From NCBI GenBank assembly GCA_937958695.1, contig CALGNK010000048.1, positions 1 through 7,443 on the forward strand: a stretch of DNA of 7,443 nt. Reading direction: 5' to 3'. The notes under the pieces were generated by a model. That model searched no databases, had not been told where the DNA came from, and saw nothing but the letters and a program-made list of their open reading frames with translations. Below are positions 1-6,425 of this stretch, piece after piece. This DNA is from an uncultured bacterium. GTDB lineage: Bacteria; DUMJ01. Position 1 is the first letter of the stretch. Each line of letters opens with the position of its first letter. The position numbers were made by a program, and so were the translations under genes.

Positions 1-611
1 TAAATGATAAATATGTTCTTATGCCATATGCTGAAACAGCAGGTATTGTCTTAAGATGGTTTAGGGATAATTTCCCTTCTCTTAAGGGTATCGAAGACTA
101 TGACAGTATGCTTTCTCTTGCTAGTCGGATACCCCCGGGAGCAGAAGGACTTATCGCTATTCCATATTTTAATGGAAGTTTTTGTCCGAATTTTAATCCT
201 AGTGCTAGAGGAGCATTTGTAGGCGTAACTCTAAACCATACTCGGGCTCACTTTATAAGAGCAATAGTTGAATCAATCTCTTTTATGCTACTAGAAAATG
301 TAAACTTATTAAGATCTCTTTCTATCCCTGTAGAAAAAATAAGATCTTTAGGAGGAGCAGCTAAAAGTGATATTTGGTTACAAATAAAAGCAAATGTGTT
401 AAATTTACCTATAGAAGTCCCATTATATAGTGAAGCGTCAGTATTTGGTGCAGGAATATTAGCAGGAATTGGAAGTGGAGTCTTTTCTAGAGATAAAATA
501 GACGATTTAATAAAACTTAAAAAAGTCTTTCTCCCAGATCTCAAAATATCTAAGATTTATGAAAATCTATTTAAAGCTTATATTTCTACCTATAAAAAGC
601 TTTACGGATAA
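1..611 (+). CDS. FGGY-family carbohydrate kinase, C-terminal part (5' end outside window)
   Basis: The reading frame is open from base 3, at the window edge, to the TAA at 609-611, giving about 202 visible codons; the N-terminal half lies outside. FGGY kinases (xylulokinase, glycerol kinase and relatives) transfer phosphate from ATP to a sugar or polyol in the cytoplasm. The visible part is the C-terminal ATPase-fold domain: a PYFNGSFCPNFNPSARGAF block (about 162-218) that matches the family pattern of Pro, Gly-Ser, Pro and Arg-Gly, a GGAAKSDIW segment (351-377) corresponding to the conserved GGG/GGA-K-S nucleotide-binding loop, and an EASVFGAGILAG stretch near 433-468. A family member is usually about 500 residues, so roughly 40% is seen. 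The ATG at 21 is internal, not the start. The stop codon touches the ribosome site of the GH4 gene, so both are one operon. The sugar substrate cannot be read from this half; a uronate-derived sugar is an inference from the neighbour. Confidence 0.9.
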   Translation, partial: NDKYVLMPYAETAGIVLRWFRDNFPSLKGIEDYDSMLSLASRIPPGAEGLIAIPYFNGSFCPNFNPSARGAFVGVTLNHTRAHFIRAIVESISFMLLENVNLLRSLSIPVEKIRSLGGAAKSDIWLQIKANVLNLPIEVPLYSEASVFGAGILAGIGSGVFSRDKIDDLIKLKKVFLPDLKISKIYENLFKAYISTYKKLYG

Positions 612-617
612 GGAGGG
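610..617 (+). promoter_or_regulatory. Ribosome binding site of the GH4 gene (decides its start)
   Basis: AAGGAGGG is a near-perfect Shine-Dalgarno sequence that begins inside the stop codon of the kinase gene. The first in-frame ATG downstream is at 631, 13 bases after the motif, which is slightly long but workable. The frame is open back to the ATG at 559, but that start would lie inside the kinase gene, has no Shine-Dalgarno, and would put 24 extra residues before the Rossmann beta strand. Confidence 0.8.
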
Positions 618-630
618 CAAATCTTTTGTT

Positions 631-1983
631 ATGAGTAACATCAAGATAAGCATAATTGGAGCTGGAGGATCTTTTACAGTTGGATTAATACATGACCTAT
701 GTCTAACGCCAAATCTTCATGGTTGCACTGTAAGCTTAATGGATATAAATGAAGAAAGACTAAATCTAGCATACAAAATAAGTAAAAGATACATTACAGA
801 AATGGGATGTAATTTTAAGATTGAAAAGACCACTGAACTTATAGAATCGCTTGACGATTCAGACTTTGTTATAACTACGGCATTGGTAGATGGACCAAGA
901 AGGCTTCGGGAGGGGTGGATTATCGCAGAAAAATATGGGATAAAATGGGGAGGAAGCTATCATATCCTGTATGATGAACCATTCTGGCTAAATTATTACC
1001 AACTGAAACTGTTCGAGAGCATCACTGAAAACATGGTTAAGTTTTGCCCAAAAGCTTGGCACCTGCTAGTTTCAAACCCCGTATTAGCAGGAACGACTCA
1101 TCTTTATAGGAAGTACGGAGAAATAAAACTCGTAGGATTATGCCATGGTTTTGCTGAAGTTTATAAAATAGCTGATATCCTTAGACTTGAAAAAGAATAC
1201 TTAACTTTTGAGGTAGCGGGAGTAAATCATTTTATATGGCTTACTCATGCATACTATAAAGGACAGGATATATTCCCTATAATAGATAAATGGCTTGAGA
1301 CAGAAGCAGAAGATTATTGGAAAACTAATCCGGAAGGAATTTTAGGTAAAAAGAAAATGGATTTATATCGTAAGTTCGGTGTTATCCCTGTGGGTGATAC
1401 AGCTAGCATAACAGGAGCCTCTTGGCCCTGGTGGTATCATTCTGATGAAGACATAGAAAAAAGATGGGGAACTGATTCTAGAAAATGGTGGTGGCAGTAT
1501 ATAGATTACATTTCTAATACACCTAACAGACTAAAGAGAATCGCAGAAGACAAATTATTAAAAATTAATGAGGCGCTTGGTTTAGATAGATGGCGTCCTA
1601 CCGGAGAAACTATGATACCTATTATAGAATCTATATCTTGTGATATACCACGTATATTCATTGTAAATATTCAAAACAATGGTGAATACATTCCTGGACT
1701 TCCAAAAGACTTCGAGGTTGAGATCCCAGCATTAGTAAGTAAAAGAGGAATCGAAGGAATTAGAACTAAAGGTTTACCTAGACCTATAATTGCTTATATT
1801 TTAAGAGATAGAATCGCTCCTGTAGAGATTGAACTTGAAGCTTTTAATAAAGGAAGTAGAGACTTGTTAGTTCAGTTAGTGTTAACGGATAAATGGATAG
1901 ACTCTATAGAAAGTGCTAACAAATTTATAGATGAGATATTTGCCCTTCCATACCATAAAGAATTACGTGAACACTATAAGTAG
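631..1983 (+). CDS. Glycoside hydrolase family 4 (NAD- and metal-dependent), alpha-glucuronidase-like
   Basis: The product has 450 residues, the normal length for GH4. These cytoplasmic enzymes cleave glycosidic bonds by a redox-assisted elimination needing NAD+, a divalent metal (usually Mn2+) and reducing conditions. Seen: an N-terminal Rossmann motif (KISIIGAGGSF, residues 5-15), a fingerprint Asp at the end of strand 2 (D38), the SNPV motif (148-151), CHGF with predicted metal ligand Cys171, and AGVNHFIW with the second ligand His200 (196-203). The C-terminal helix DEIFALPYHKEL is also typical. CHGx is, from memory, the signature of the alpha-glucuronidase/alpha-galacturonidase branch, against CNVP in 6-phospho-beta-glucosidases and CDMP in 6-phospho-alpha-glucosidases. 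The segment after His200 with PVGDT (253-257) resembles Thermotoga maritima TM0752. The family is secure; the substrate is inferred. The FGGY kinase just upstream fits uptake and breakdown of glucuronate-bearing oligosaccharides. Confidence 0.92.
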   Translation: MSNIKISIIGAGGSFTVGLIHDLCLTPNLHGCTVSLMDINEERLNLAYKISKRYITEMGCNFKIEKTTELIESLDDSDFVITTALVDGPRRLREGWIIAEKYGIKWGGSYHILYDEPFWLNYYQLKLFESITENMVKFCPKAWHLLVSNPVLAGTTHLYRKYGEIKLVGLCHGFAEVYKIADILRLEKEYLTFEVAGVNHFIWLTHAYYKGQDIFPIIDKWLETEAEDYWKTNPEGILGKKKMDLYRKFGVIPVGDTASITGASWPWWYHSDEDIEKRWGTDSRKWWWQYIDYISNTPNRLKRIAEDKLLKINEALGLDRWRPTGETMIPIIESISCDIPRIFIVNIQNNGEYIPGLPKDFEVEIPALVSKRGIEGIRTKGLPRPIIAYILRDRIAPVEIELEAFNKGSRDLLVQLVLTDKWIDSIESANKFIDEIFALPYHKELREHYK

Positions 1984-1984
1984 A

Positions 1985-2018
1985 ATCCTATCTTTAGGAT
2001 ATGAGTGCTGAATCACTC
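1985..2018 (+). other. Two small hairpins after the GH4 stop
   Basis: ATCCTA (1985-1990) pairs with TAGGAT (1995-2000) around a TCTT loop. GAGTG (2003-2007) pairs with CACTC (2014-2018). Neither is followed by a T-run, so intrinsic termination is doubtful; a processing or mRNA-end-protecting role, or chance, is possible. Confidence 0.25.
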
Positions 2019-2464
2019 CCAAGTAGATATTATATGGAATGACATAGCTTAAAAGAATAACTTAATATATCCTGTATGGTTATTGGAGAAAATTTTATTT
2101 CCATTTATATATGAATTCTGTTAACTACTCCATTCAAAGGAAGTAAATGTCATATTTCATTCCGACAGAGATATAAATAAGGCTTTAGATATTTTTGTAA
2201 AGCGTGGTATAGATGGATTTAATCCCTTAGAAATATTTGCATGGATAAGTTACGAGTACTCTAGAGAAAGATATGCGGATAAGATAGCTTTAGTAGGCGG
2301 ATTAGATACAGTAAAAATTCTATCATTAGCAACGCTTAAAGAGGTAGCTTTATCTCTAAAGCGATACTTGAAGATAGCTGGTAAAAGAGGCAGACTAATA
2401 GCGATATCATCTTCAGGGTAATTAGGACAATAGTGTGCCATTTAAATATAATAGCTTATTTTGA
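2014..2464 (+). pseudogene. Decayed URO-D family (uroporphyrinogen decarboxylase / methyltransferase-like) gene fragment
   Basis: Read in the same frame as the GH4 gene, this stretch gives a recognisable but broken URO-D family C-terminal half. In order: DIIWNDIA then a stop TAA at 2050-2052 where family members have Tyr (the DDIAYK block); KNNLIYP; ILFPFIYEFC then a stop TAA at 2122-2124; LLHSKEVNVIFHSDRDINKA (family HSKG.KVIFHSDGDIN); GIDGFNPLE; ERYADKIALVGGLDTVKIL; KRYLKIAGKRGRLI; SSSG, then TAA at 2419-2421. Homology appears to resume in the next frame as NSVPFKYNSLF (2429-2461), matching the family's VP.EN motif, so a frameshift lies near 2417-2425. The N-terminal half is missing; recognisable sequence begins about 30 bases after the GH4 stop. 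URO-D paralogues of this kind (MtaA/CmuA-like) often sit in sugar clusters of anaerobes, with mostly unknown roles. The longest open piece (2125-2418, 98 codons) has no start codon with a convincing ribosome site. Confidence 0.82.
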
Positions 2465-2527
2465 GACTGTCCGAAACTGGTATTATTAGTTAAGCTATCA
2501 AGACTAAAATAAAGCATGAACTCATAC

Positions 2528-2557
2528 AGCAGACGTTTTGCCTGCTTTTAATTTTTC
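2528..2557 (+). terminator. Possible weak intrinsic terminator
   Basis: AGCAG (2528-2532) pairs with CTGCT (2542-2546) around a 9-base loop, followed at once by TTTTAATTTTT. The stem is only 5 bp, so it is a weak candidate, but it is placed correctly to end transcripts of the upstream sugar operon before the exporter promoter. Confidence 0.35.
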
Positions 2558-2574
2558 AAAATTATATTCAAATC

Positions 2575-2602
2575 TTGACAAGTTAATTTTATAAAATATA
2601 AT
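2575..2602 (+). promoter_or_regulatory. Sigma-A type promoter of the MFS gene
   Basis: The -35 TTGACA (2575-2580) and -10 TATAAT (2597-2602) both match the consensus perfectly, with a 16-base spacer. Predicted transcription starts near 2609, about 30 bases before the ATG at 2639. Such a strong promoter is usually held by a repressor, and the overlapping palindromes support this. Confidence 0.8.
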
Positions 2603-2621
2603 GTTATATTATAAAATTTTA
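2586..2621 (+). repeat. Nested AT-rich palindromes over the -10 and start site (candidate operator)
   Basis: Three symmetric elements are packed together: ATTTTATAAAAT (2586-2597, perfect 12-bp palindrome), arms AATATAA/TTATATT around a central TG (2596-2611), and TAAAATTTTA (2612-2621, perfect). Elements 1 and 3 also form the outer arms of a larger imperfect inverted repeat (ATTTTAT on the left, ATAAAAT on the right) centred on TG. The site overlaps the -10 and the expected start of transcription, where a repressor would block the polymerase. In very AT-rich DNA some symmetry arises by chance. Confidence 0.45.
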
Positions 2622-2638
2622 AGGTGGAGGTATAATAA

Positions 2639-3880
2639 ATGAAAAAACTATGGAATAAAGACCTAACTATTTTACTAATAGGACAATCCATCTCAAGACT
2701 AGGAGATAGCGCCCATCATATAGCTCTTATGTGGTTTATTCTTGAAAAAACAGGCTCCAGTGCTATTATGGGAACATTGTCTGCTCTTGCTTATATACCA
2801 TCTCTAGTTCTAGGTCCATTTGCAGGTGTAATAGTAGATAAATACTCACGAAAAAAGATTATACTTCTGACTGATCTTATAAGAGGAGTTATAGTAGCCC
2901 TCTTAGCATTATTTTTCTTTACAAAGGGGCTAAGTATATCCGAAATCTTCATACTTACTGTTCTTTTAGGTATCTCTTCTGCATTCTTTAATCCTTGCAT
3001 CCCATCATCTATACCTGAGATGGTAGAACCAGAAAACCTACCAAGGGCAAACTCCTTATTCTCTATAGCTGGTAGAATTACAGAGATTATAGGACCTTCC
3101 GTTGGAGGAGTTCTTTACAAGTTCATAGGGGCTGGATTATTATTCACCTTTAACGCCATTTCCTTCTTTATAGCTTCTATATTTACCCTCTTTATAAAGA
3201 TACCACAGAGATATAAGGATGGAAAGATAAACTTTATCCTAGATATAGGTGAAGTGTTAAAGAGATTAAGAGAAGATAAAAACCTAATGACATTAGGTAT
3301 AACTGCAGCTGTTCTTAATTTTTTCTATGTTCCATTCTTTATACTTCTCCCCGTTTATATAAAAAACTATCTCCACCTTGATGCATCTATATATGGCTTT
3401 GTCCTCGGGGCAGGAGGAGTAGGAAGCCTAGTAGGCCTCCTTATTACATCTGCTATATCTCCTCCAGGTACAATAAAGTATAATATGTTCAGGGTTTCGC
3501 TTATGGGACAGAGCTTTATGATCGGGCTTTTAGCCCTTCCATTAAGTAGTGCTCAGCTTATTATCCTTTTCTTTATCATTCAGCTTCTAAATGTATTTAT
3601 CAACATATATATAAATGTTACCCTTCAACTAATGGTCCCTAGCGAGGAAAGGGGAAGATTCTTTGGACTTTTAGGACTTTTTGTAGGAGGACTCCAGCCT
3701 ATTTCAATGAGTCTGGCTGGAATTATTGCTGAATTTGTAAAAATCCCTATAATATTTACATTTTGTACAATTATTATCTTATTTATGAGCTGGAGGATAG
3801 TAACTCTAAAAGGTTTAAGGAATCTATTTATACCTGAAAAGGAGGAAAAACAGGAAAAAGTTTTAATATCTAACCCCTAG
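2639..3880 (+). CDS. MFS efflux transporter, DHA3 (drug:H+ antiporter-3) type
   Basis: The 413-residue product is a very hydrophobic inner-membrane protein with about 12 predicted helices in two halves, split by a charged central loop around residues 188-212. Seen: an N-terminal GQSISRLGDSAHHIAL segment typical of DHA3 exporters; MFS motif A between helices 2 and 3 (G63, D67, R71 in GVIVDKYSRKK); a motif-C-like GPSVGGVLY at 152-160; and a PSEERGRFFGL segment (334-343) corresponding to the repeat of this loop in the second half. The tail from about 399 is charged and cytoplasmic. The family exports macrolides, tetracyclines or siderophores by proton antiport; the substrate here is unknown. Start: GGTGGAGG (2623-2630) lies 8 bases before the ATG. 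The gene stands alone behind a strong promoter with an operator-like palindrome. Its last 18 bases overlap the end of the convergent dehydrogenase gene. Confidence 0.9.
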   Translation: MKKLWNKDLTILLIGQSISRLGDSAHHIALMWFILEKTGSSAIMGTLSALAYIPSLVLGPFAGVIVDKYSRKKIILLTDLIRGVIVALLALFFFTKGLSISEIFILTVLLGISSAFFNPCIPSSIPEMVEPENLPRANSLFSIAGRITEIIGPSVGGVLYKFIGAGLLFTFNAISFFIASIFTLFIKIPQRYKDGKINFILDIGEVLKRLREDKNLMTLGITAAVLNFFYVPFFILLPVYIKNYLHLDASIYGFVLGAGGVGSLVGLLITSAISPPGTIKYNMFRVSLMGQSFMIGLLALPLSSAQLIILFFIIQLLNVFINIYINVTLQLMVPSEERGRFFGLLGLFVGGLQPISMSLAGIIAEFVKIPIIFTFCTIIILFMSWRIVTLKGLRNLFIPEKEEKQEKVLISNP

Positions 3881-4888
3881 TTTTATCCATTTATTAGGAT
3901 TAATCTTTAATGTCTCATAGGCAGATAGAACATCCTCAAACGGAACTATATGGAGAAAGTCTTCTACACTTAGAAGTTTCTTTTTAAATAGATCAACAAC
4001 GGTCTCATATATCCTTTCTCTATCCCATCTAGGAAAATCTCTATAAGGCTCACTTTCTACACGGATGCCAGTAATCATTGTATGCCTATTTATATGCCAT
4101 TCTTCCCCTAAGTTTAGGCCTAAAGCTTCGCCGTGATATAAAGAAGTAGTTACTATAATTCCTCCATATCTTGTCCCTCTTATGGCTTGATGCAGTGCCC
4201 TATAAGAGCCACTAGTTTCTATGCTAACATCAACCCCTTTCTTATTAGTAGCCAATTTTATCTCAAGTCCCACATCAACATCACTTCCTATAATTAAGTC
4301 TGCACCAAATCTTTTAGCTAGATTTCTTCTCTCATCTATTGGATCTATAGCTATTATAAATGAGGCTCCGCTTAATCTTGCCATCTGGACAGTTAAAAGG
4401 CCAATAGCTCCTAGTCCAAATATCGCTACTTTATCTCCAATGGAAAATCTTCCCTCTCTTACAGACATTAGTGCTACGGTAGCTGGATCTATACAGAGAA
4501 CCTCTTCATCAGTTAATCCTTCAGGGATATGATTTATGCGACTCATATCCGCTGTATGTGTCTCTCTTATAGGAAGATATCCCCATATTCTATCTCCTAT
4601 CCTAAACCCTTTTACATCTTTACCTACCTCTACTACTTTACCTATAGTAATATTGCCCAGATGGAAAGGAAAGAGTGATGACTTACTCTCTCTGGGGACA
4701 AATAACTCTAATTCATTATCCCAATTCTTATCAACATTTGTAACTTTACCTAAAAAGAAAGATAGGTGTGTCCCGTGTTTTTCAGCAGAGAGTTCACTTT
4801 TTATCCTAACCTCATTAGGTTTTAGCTCTCTATCTTCATACTCTCTCAAGATTGCCTTTCCGGGCTCTATAGCAATCAACTCTTTCAT
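3863..4888 (-). CDS. Medium-chain dehydrogenase/reductase lacking the usual zinc ligands
   Basis: The 341-residue product shows the MDR layout: an N-terminal GroES-like domain (GNITIGKVVEVGKDVKGFRIGDRI, 78-101), a Rossmann fold with GLGAIG (158-163) and an acidic residue after strand 2 (D182), which favours NAD(H) over NADP(H), and the usual C-terminal return to the catalytic domain. The catalytic-zinc motif (GICGTD..) is replaced by SAEKHGTHLSFF (34-45) with no Cys, and the four-cysteine structural zinc lobe is absent. This resembles the zinc-independent MDR group that includes BchC-like proteins with an SA..GTE motif. The reaction is probably oxidation or reduction of an alcohol/ketone, perhaps on a sugar; the substrate is unknown. 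Start: AGGAGG sits 9 bases before the ATG. It follows the glycosyltransferase gene by 2 bases. The residue pattern is intact, so I see no sign of decay. Confidence 0.85.
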   Translation of the reverse strand: MKELIAIEPGKAILREYEDRELKPNEVRIKSELSAEKHGTHLSFFLGKVTNVDKNWDNELELFVPRESKSSLFPFHLGNITIGKVVEVGKDVKGFRIGDRIWGYLPIRETHTADMSRINHIPEGLTDEEVLCIDPATVALMSVREGRFSIGDKVAIFGLGAIGLLTVQMARLSGASFIIAIDPIDERRNLAKRFGADLIIGSDVDVGLEIKLATNKKGVDVSIETSGSYRALHQAIRGTRYGGIIVTTSLYHGEALGLNLGEEWHINRHTMITGIRVESEPYRDFPRWDRERIYETVVDLFKKKLLSVEDFLHIVPFEDVLSAYETLKINPNKWIKLGVRY

Positions 4889-4890
4889 CT

Positions 4891-6336
4891 CTAATATCCT
4901 CCTTTTATTGGCTTATATACTCTTATATGTCCCTGAGTATCAATTAGATAATAATTCTCATACATGGCCTGTTTCATCTCTTTAGTCCATCTGTCGGAAT
5001 CACTCCAGTGGTCATAATATAAACTAAATTCAAGCATAATAAGATCAAATTTCTTTTCTCTTATATCTTTAATTATCTTCTCTTGGTCCCAAAGTCCCTG
5101 GTAGTAAAGTTGGGTAAATATAAATGGATCAAAATAGATATCTCTATTATGTGCAGGTAAGATCCCCAGATTCTCTGCCAATATAAGCCCCTTTGACTCC
5201 TCTACATAGTTATCAAGTGCAACTGGTGGAGGAGAGGGTCTCCAACCCCAACTTAAAGTGTTAGGTCCATATCTATAATTGAGTAACTGAAGTATGACTA
5301 AGAATGTTAAACCCACAAAAGCAAGTTGATTCTTCTTTTTTAAAGCCTCACCTATTATTATCCCAACTATTATTCCCATTATCCCTACCGGTTCTATAAG
5401 ATAGTTGAGCATAGAACCTACTTTACCAACTGTCAATTGAACCAAAAAAGCAGAGATAAAGTACAAGCTTATTATTCTTTTCTCCCTATGCCATAACCAT
5501 ATTATAGAAGCGATTAAGCTAACTATTATAAATGCGGTATAGGTAAATAATTCCTTATACATAAAGAATAAAAGTTGTCTTAGAGTAAATATATTATTGT
5601 TGTATTTAACTATATGCAAATAAAATTGGCCCTTAGTGATAGCTGTAAGGAGTAGAAAGGCCAATATACCATACAAAGCTGTATAACTTATAAGCTTAAT
5701 AGCAGTTTTTCTATCCTTTGTTAGTAGATACAGGTATGCTCCGGTAGTTCCAGCAATCATTGATTGTCTTGTGTATAAAGCCAAAAGGAAGAATAGAACA
5801 CACCATCTAAGTCTCTTATAATCGTTTTCATACCTTATGACCCAATATATGCCAAGCATATTAAAGAAGATAGAAAGGGTGTCTATCCTCATAAATATTC
5901 CCCATACATAGACATAATCTATTGCTAGATAGAATAGTGCGCTCAAGAATGATACAAACTTACTACCTGTAAAATGAAAGACAATTCTATAAATTACATA
6001 AGAAGTAGCTATAACAGCCAGGAAGGCGATAGTTCTTCCTGTAGCAAACGATACTCCAAATATAGGGACTAATAAAAGGGATAGGAGATTAAAAACGGGC
6101 GGGTAGTTTCCAATAATATATGGGGGGGAATTTATATCTTTATAGTAGTTCCTACCCTGAAGAAGATACCTCACCTGATTAAGTATAGGTCCCTCACCAT
6201 AATCTAAAGGCTGCGGATATTTAATAGCACAAATTGCTCTATAGATATATGAATAGGCAATAGAGGACATACAAATAGAAGAAATAATAAGCGCTATAAA
6301 AAGTAGTATCTTCCCATACTGTAGATTTTTATTCAT
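4891..6336 (-). CDS. Membrane glycosyltransferase, GT-C fold (GT39/ArnT/PMT-like)
   Basis: The 481-residue product is a multi-pass membrane protein with about 10-12 hydrophobic segments up to residue 352 and a soluble C-terminal part of about 125 residues. GT-C enzymes move a sugar from a lipid-linked donor on the outer face of the membrane. Seen: after the first helix, PLDYGEGPIL (43-52), an acidic first-loop motif (D45, E48) where the catalytic Asp/Glu of GT-C enzymes lies; GNYPPVF (76-82), the typical loop before helix 2; FMRIDTLSIF (148-157); YTRQS (188-192); and GKVGSMLNYLIEP (304-316), a periplasmic loop common in this group. The C-terminal part (about 363-481) is rich in Trp, Tyr and Asp. 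The start at 6336 has a weaker ribosome site, AGGGGTG, 6 bases upstream. Acceptor and donor are unknown; polysaccharide, glycolipid or protein glycosylation are all possible. It heads a two-gene unit with the dehydrogenase. Confidence 0.8.
   Translation of the reverse strand: MNKNLQYGKILLFIALIISSICMSSIAYSYIYRAICAIKYPQPLDYGEGPILNQVRYLLQGRNYYKDINSPPYIIGNYPPVFNLLSLLLVPIFGVSFATGRTIAFLAVIATSYVIYRIVFHFTGSKFVSFLSALFYLAIDYVYVWGIFMRIDTLSIFFNMLGIYWVIRYENDYKRLRWCVLFFLLALYTRQSMIAGTTGAYLYLLTKDRKTAIKLISYTALYGILAFLLLTAITKGQFYLHIVKYNNNIFTLRQLLFFMYKELFTYTAFIIVSLIASIIWLWHREKRIISLYFISAFLVQLTVGKVGSMLNYLIEPVGIMGIIVGIIIGEALKKKNQLAFVGLTFLVILQLLNYRYGPNTLSWGWRPSPPPVALDNYVEESKGLILAENLGILPAHNRDIYFDPFIFTQLYYQGLWDQEKIIKDIREKKFDLIMLEFSLYYDHWSDSDRWTKEMKQAMYENYYLIDTQGHIRVYKPIKGGY
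4898..4905 (-). promoter_or_regulatory. Ribosome binding site of the dehydrogenase, inside the upstream gene
   Basis: On the minus strand AAAGGAGG precedes the ATG at 4888 by 9 bases. It lies within the last codons (Lys-Gly-Gly-Tyr-stop) of the glycosyltransferase gene, so ribosomes finishing that gene end beside the next start. This supports translational coupling of the pair. Confidence 0.8.
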
Positions 6337-6425
6337 ATTGTCACCCCTATCCTGTAATTTTACTTTACATTATAATATACAATTATAAAGGCGTGCTAGA
6401 ATATAAAGTAGACGGAGGAAGATAA
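6337..6425. promoter_or_regulatory. Divergent promoter region between glycosyltransferase and sirtuin
   Basis: These 89 bases must serve both outward-facing genes. For the + strand, TGCTAGAAT (6394-6402) is an extended -10 element placed about 24 bases before the sirtuin ATG; no good -35 is visible. For the - strand, a TATAAT (reading 6374 down to 6369) lies about 33 bases before the ATG at 6336, again with no convincing -35. The assignments rest on short motifs in AT-rich DNA. Confidence 0.4.

Larger units (their letters stand above)
2465..2638. other. Intergenic region between the pseudogene and the exporter gene
   Basis: No coding potential is evident on either strand. It holds a terminator-like hairpin near 2528-2557 and the promoter/operator of the MFS gene from 2575. 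The segment 2465-2520 shows nothing I can identify. Confidence 0.6.

Noticed and set aside
559-630. Upstream in-frame extension of the GH4 gene from an earlier ATG.
   Set aside because: It overlaps the kinase gene, lacks a ribosome site and adds 24 residues before the Rossmann strand, whereas a strong Shine-Dalgarno serves the ATG at 631.
2420-2440. AATTAGGACAA followed by GTGT recurs at 7192-7208 and might mark ends of a mobile element.
   Set aside because: Only 11 bases match exactly in AT-rich DNA. The first copy lies within the URO-D remnant, where it reads as degraded coding sequence, no transposase lies between, and the two copies are direct rather than inverted.
2250-2441. Minus-strand open frame of 63 codons.
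   Set aside because: It is antisense to the URO-D remnant, has no ribosome site and shows no recognisable protein pattern.
2462-2476. TGAGACTGTCCGAAA resembles the GAGACTGTCC-type ends of some insertion sequences.
   Set aside because: No partner inverted repeat, target duplication or transposase sequence was found in the window.
4536-4985. Plus-strand open frame of 149 codons across the dehydrogenase start and glycosyltransferase end.
   Set aside because: It is antisense to two well-supported genes, has no ribosome site, and its Ser/Leu/Pro-rich composition is typical of a shadow frame.
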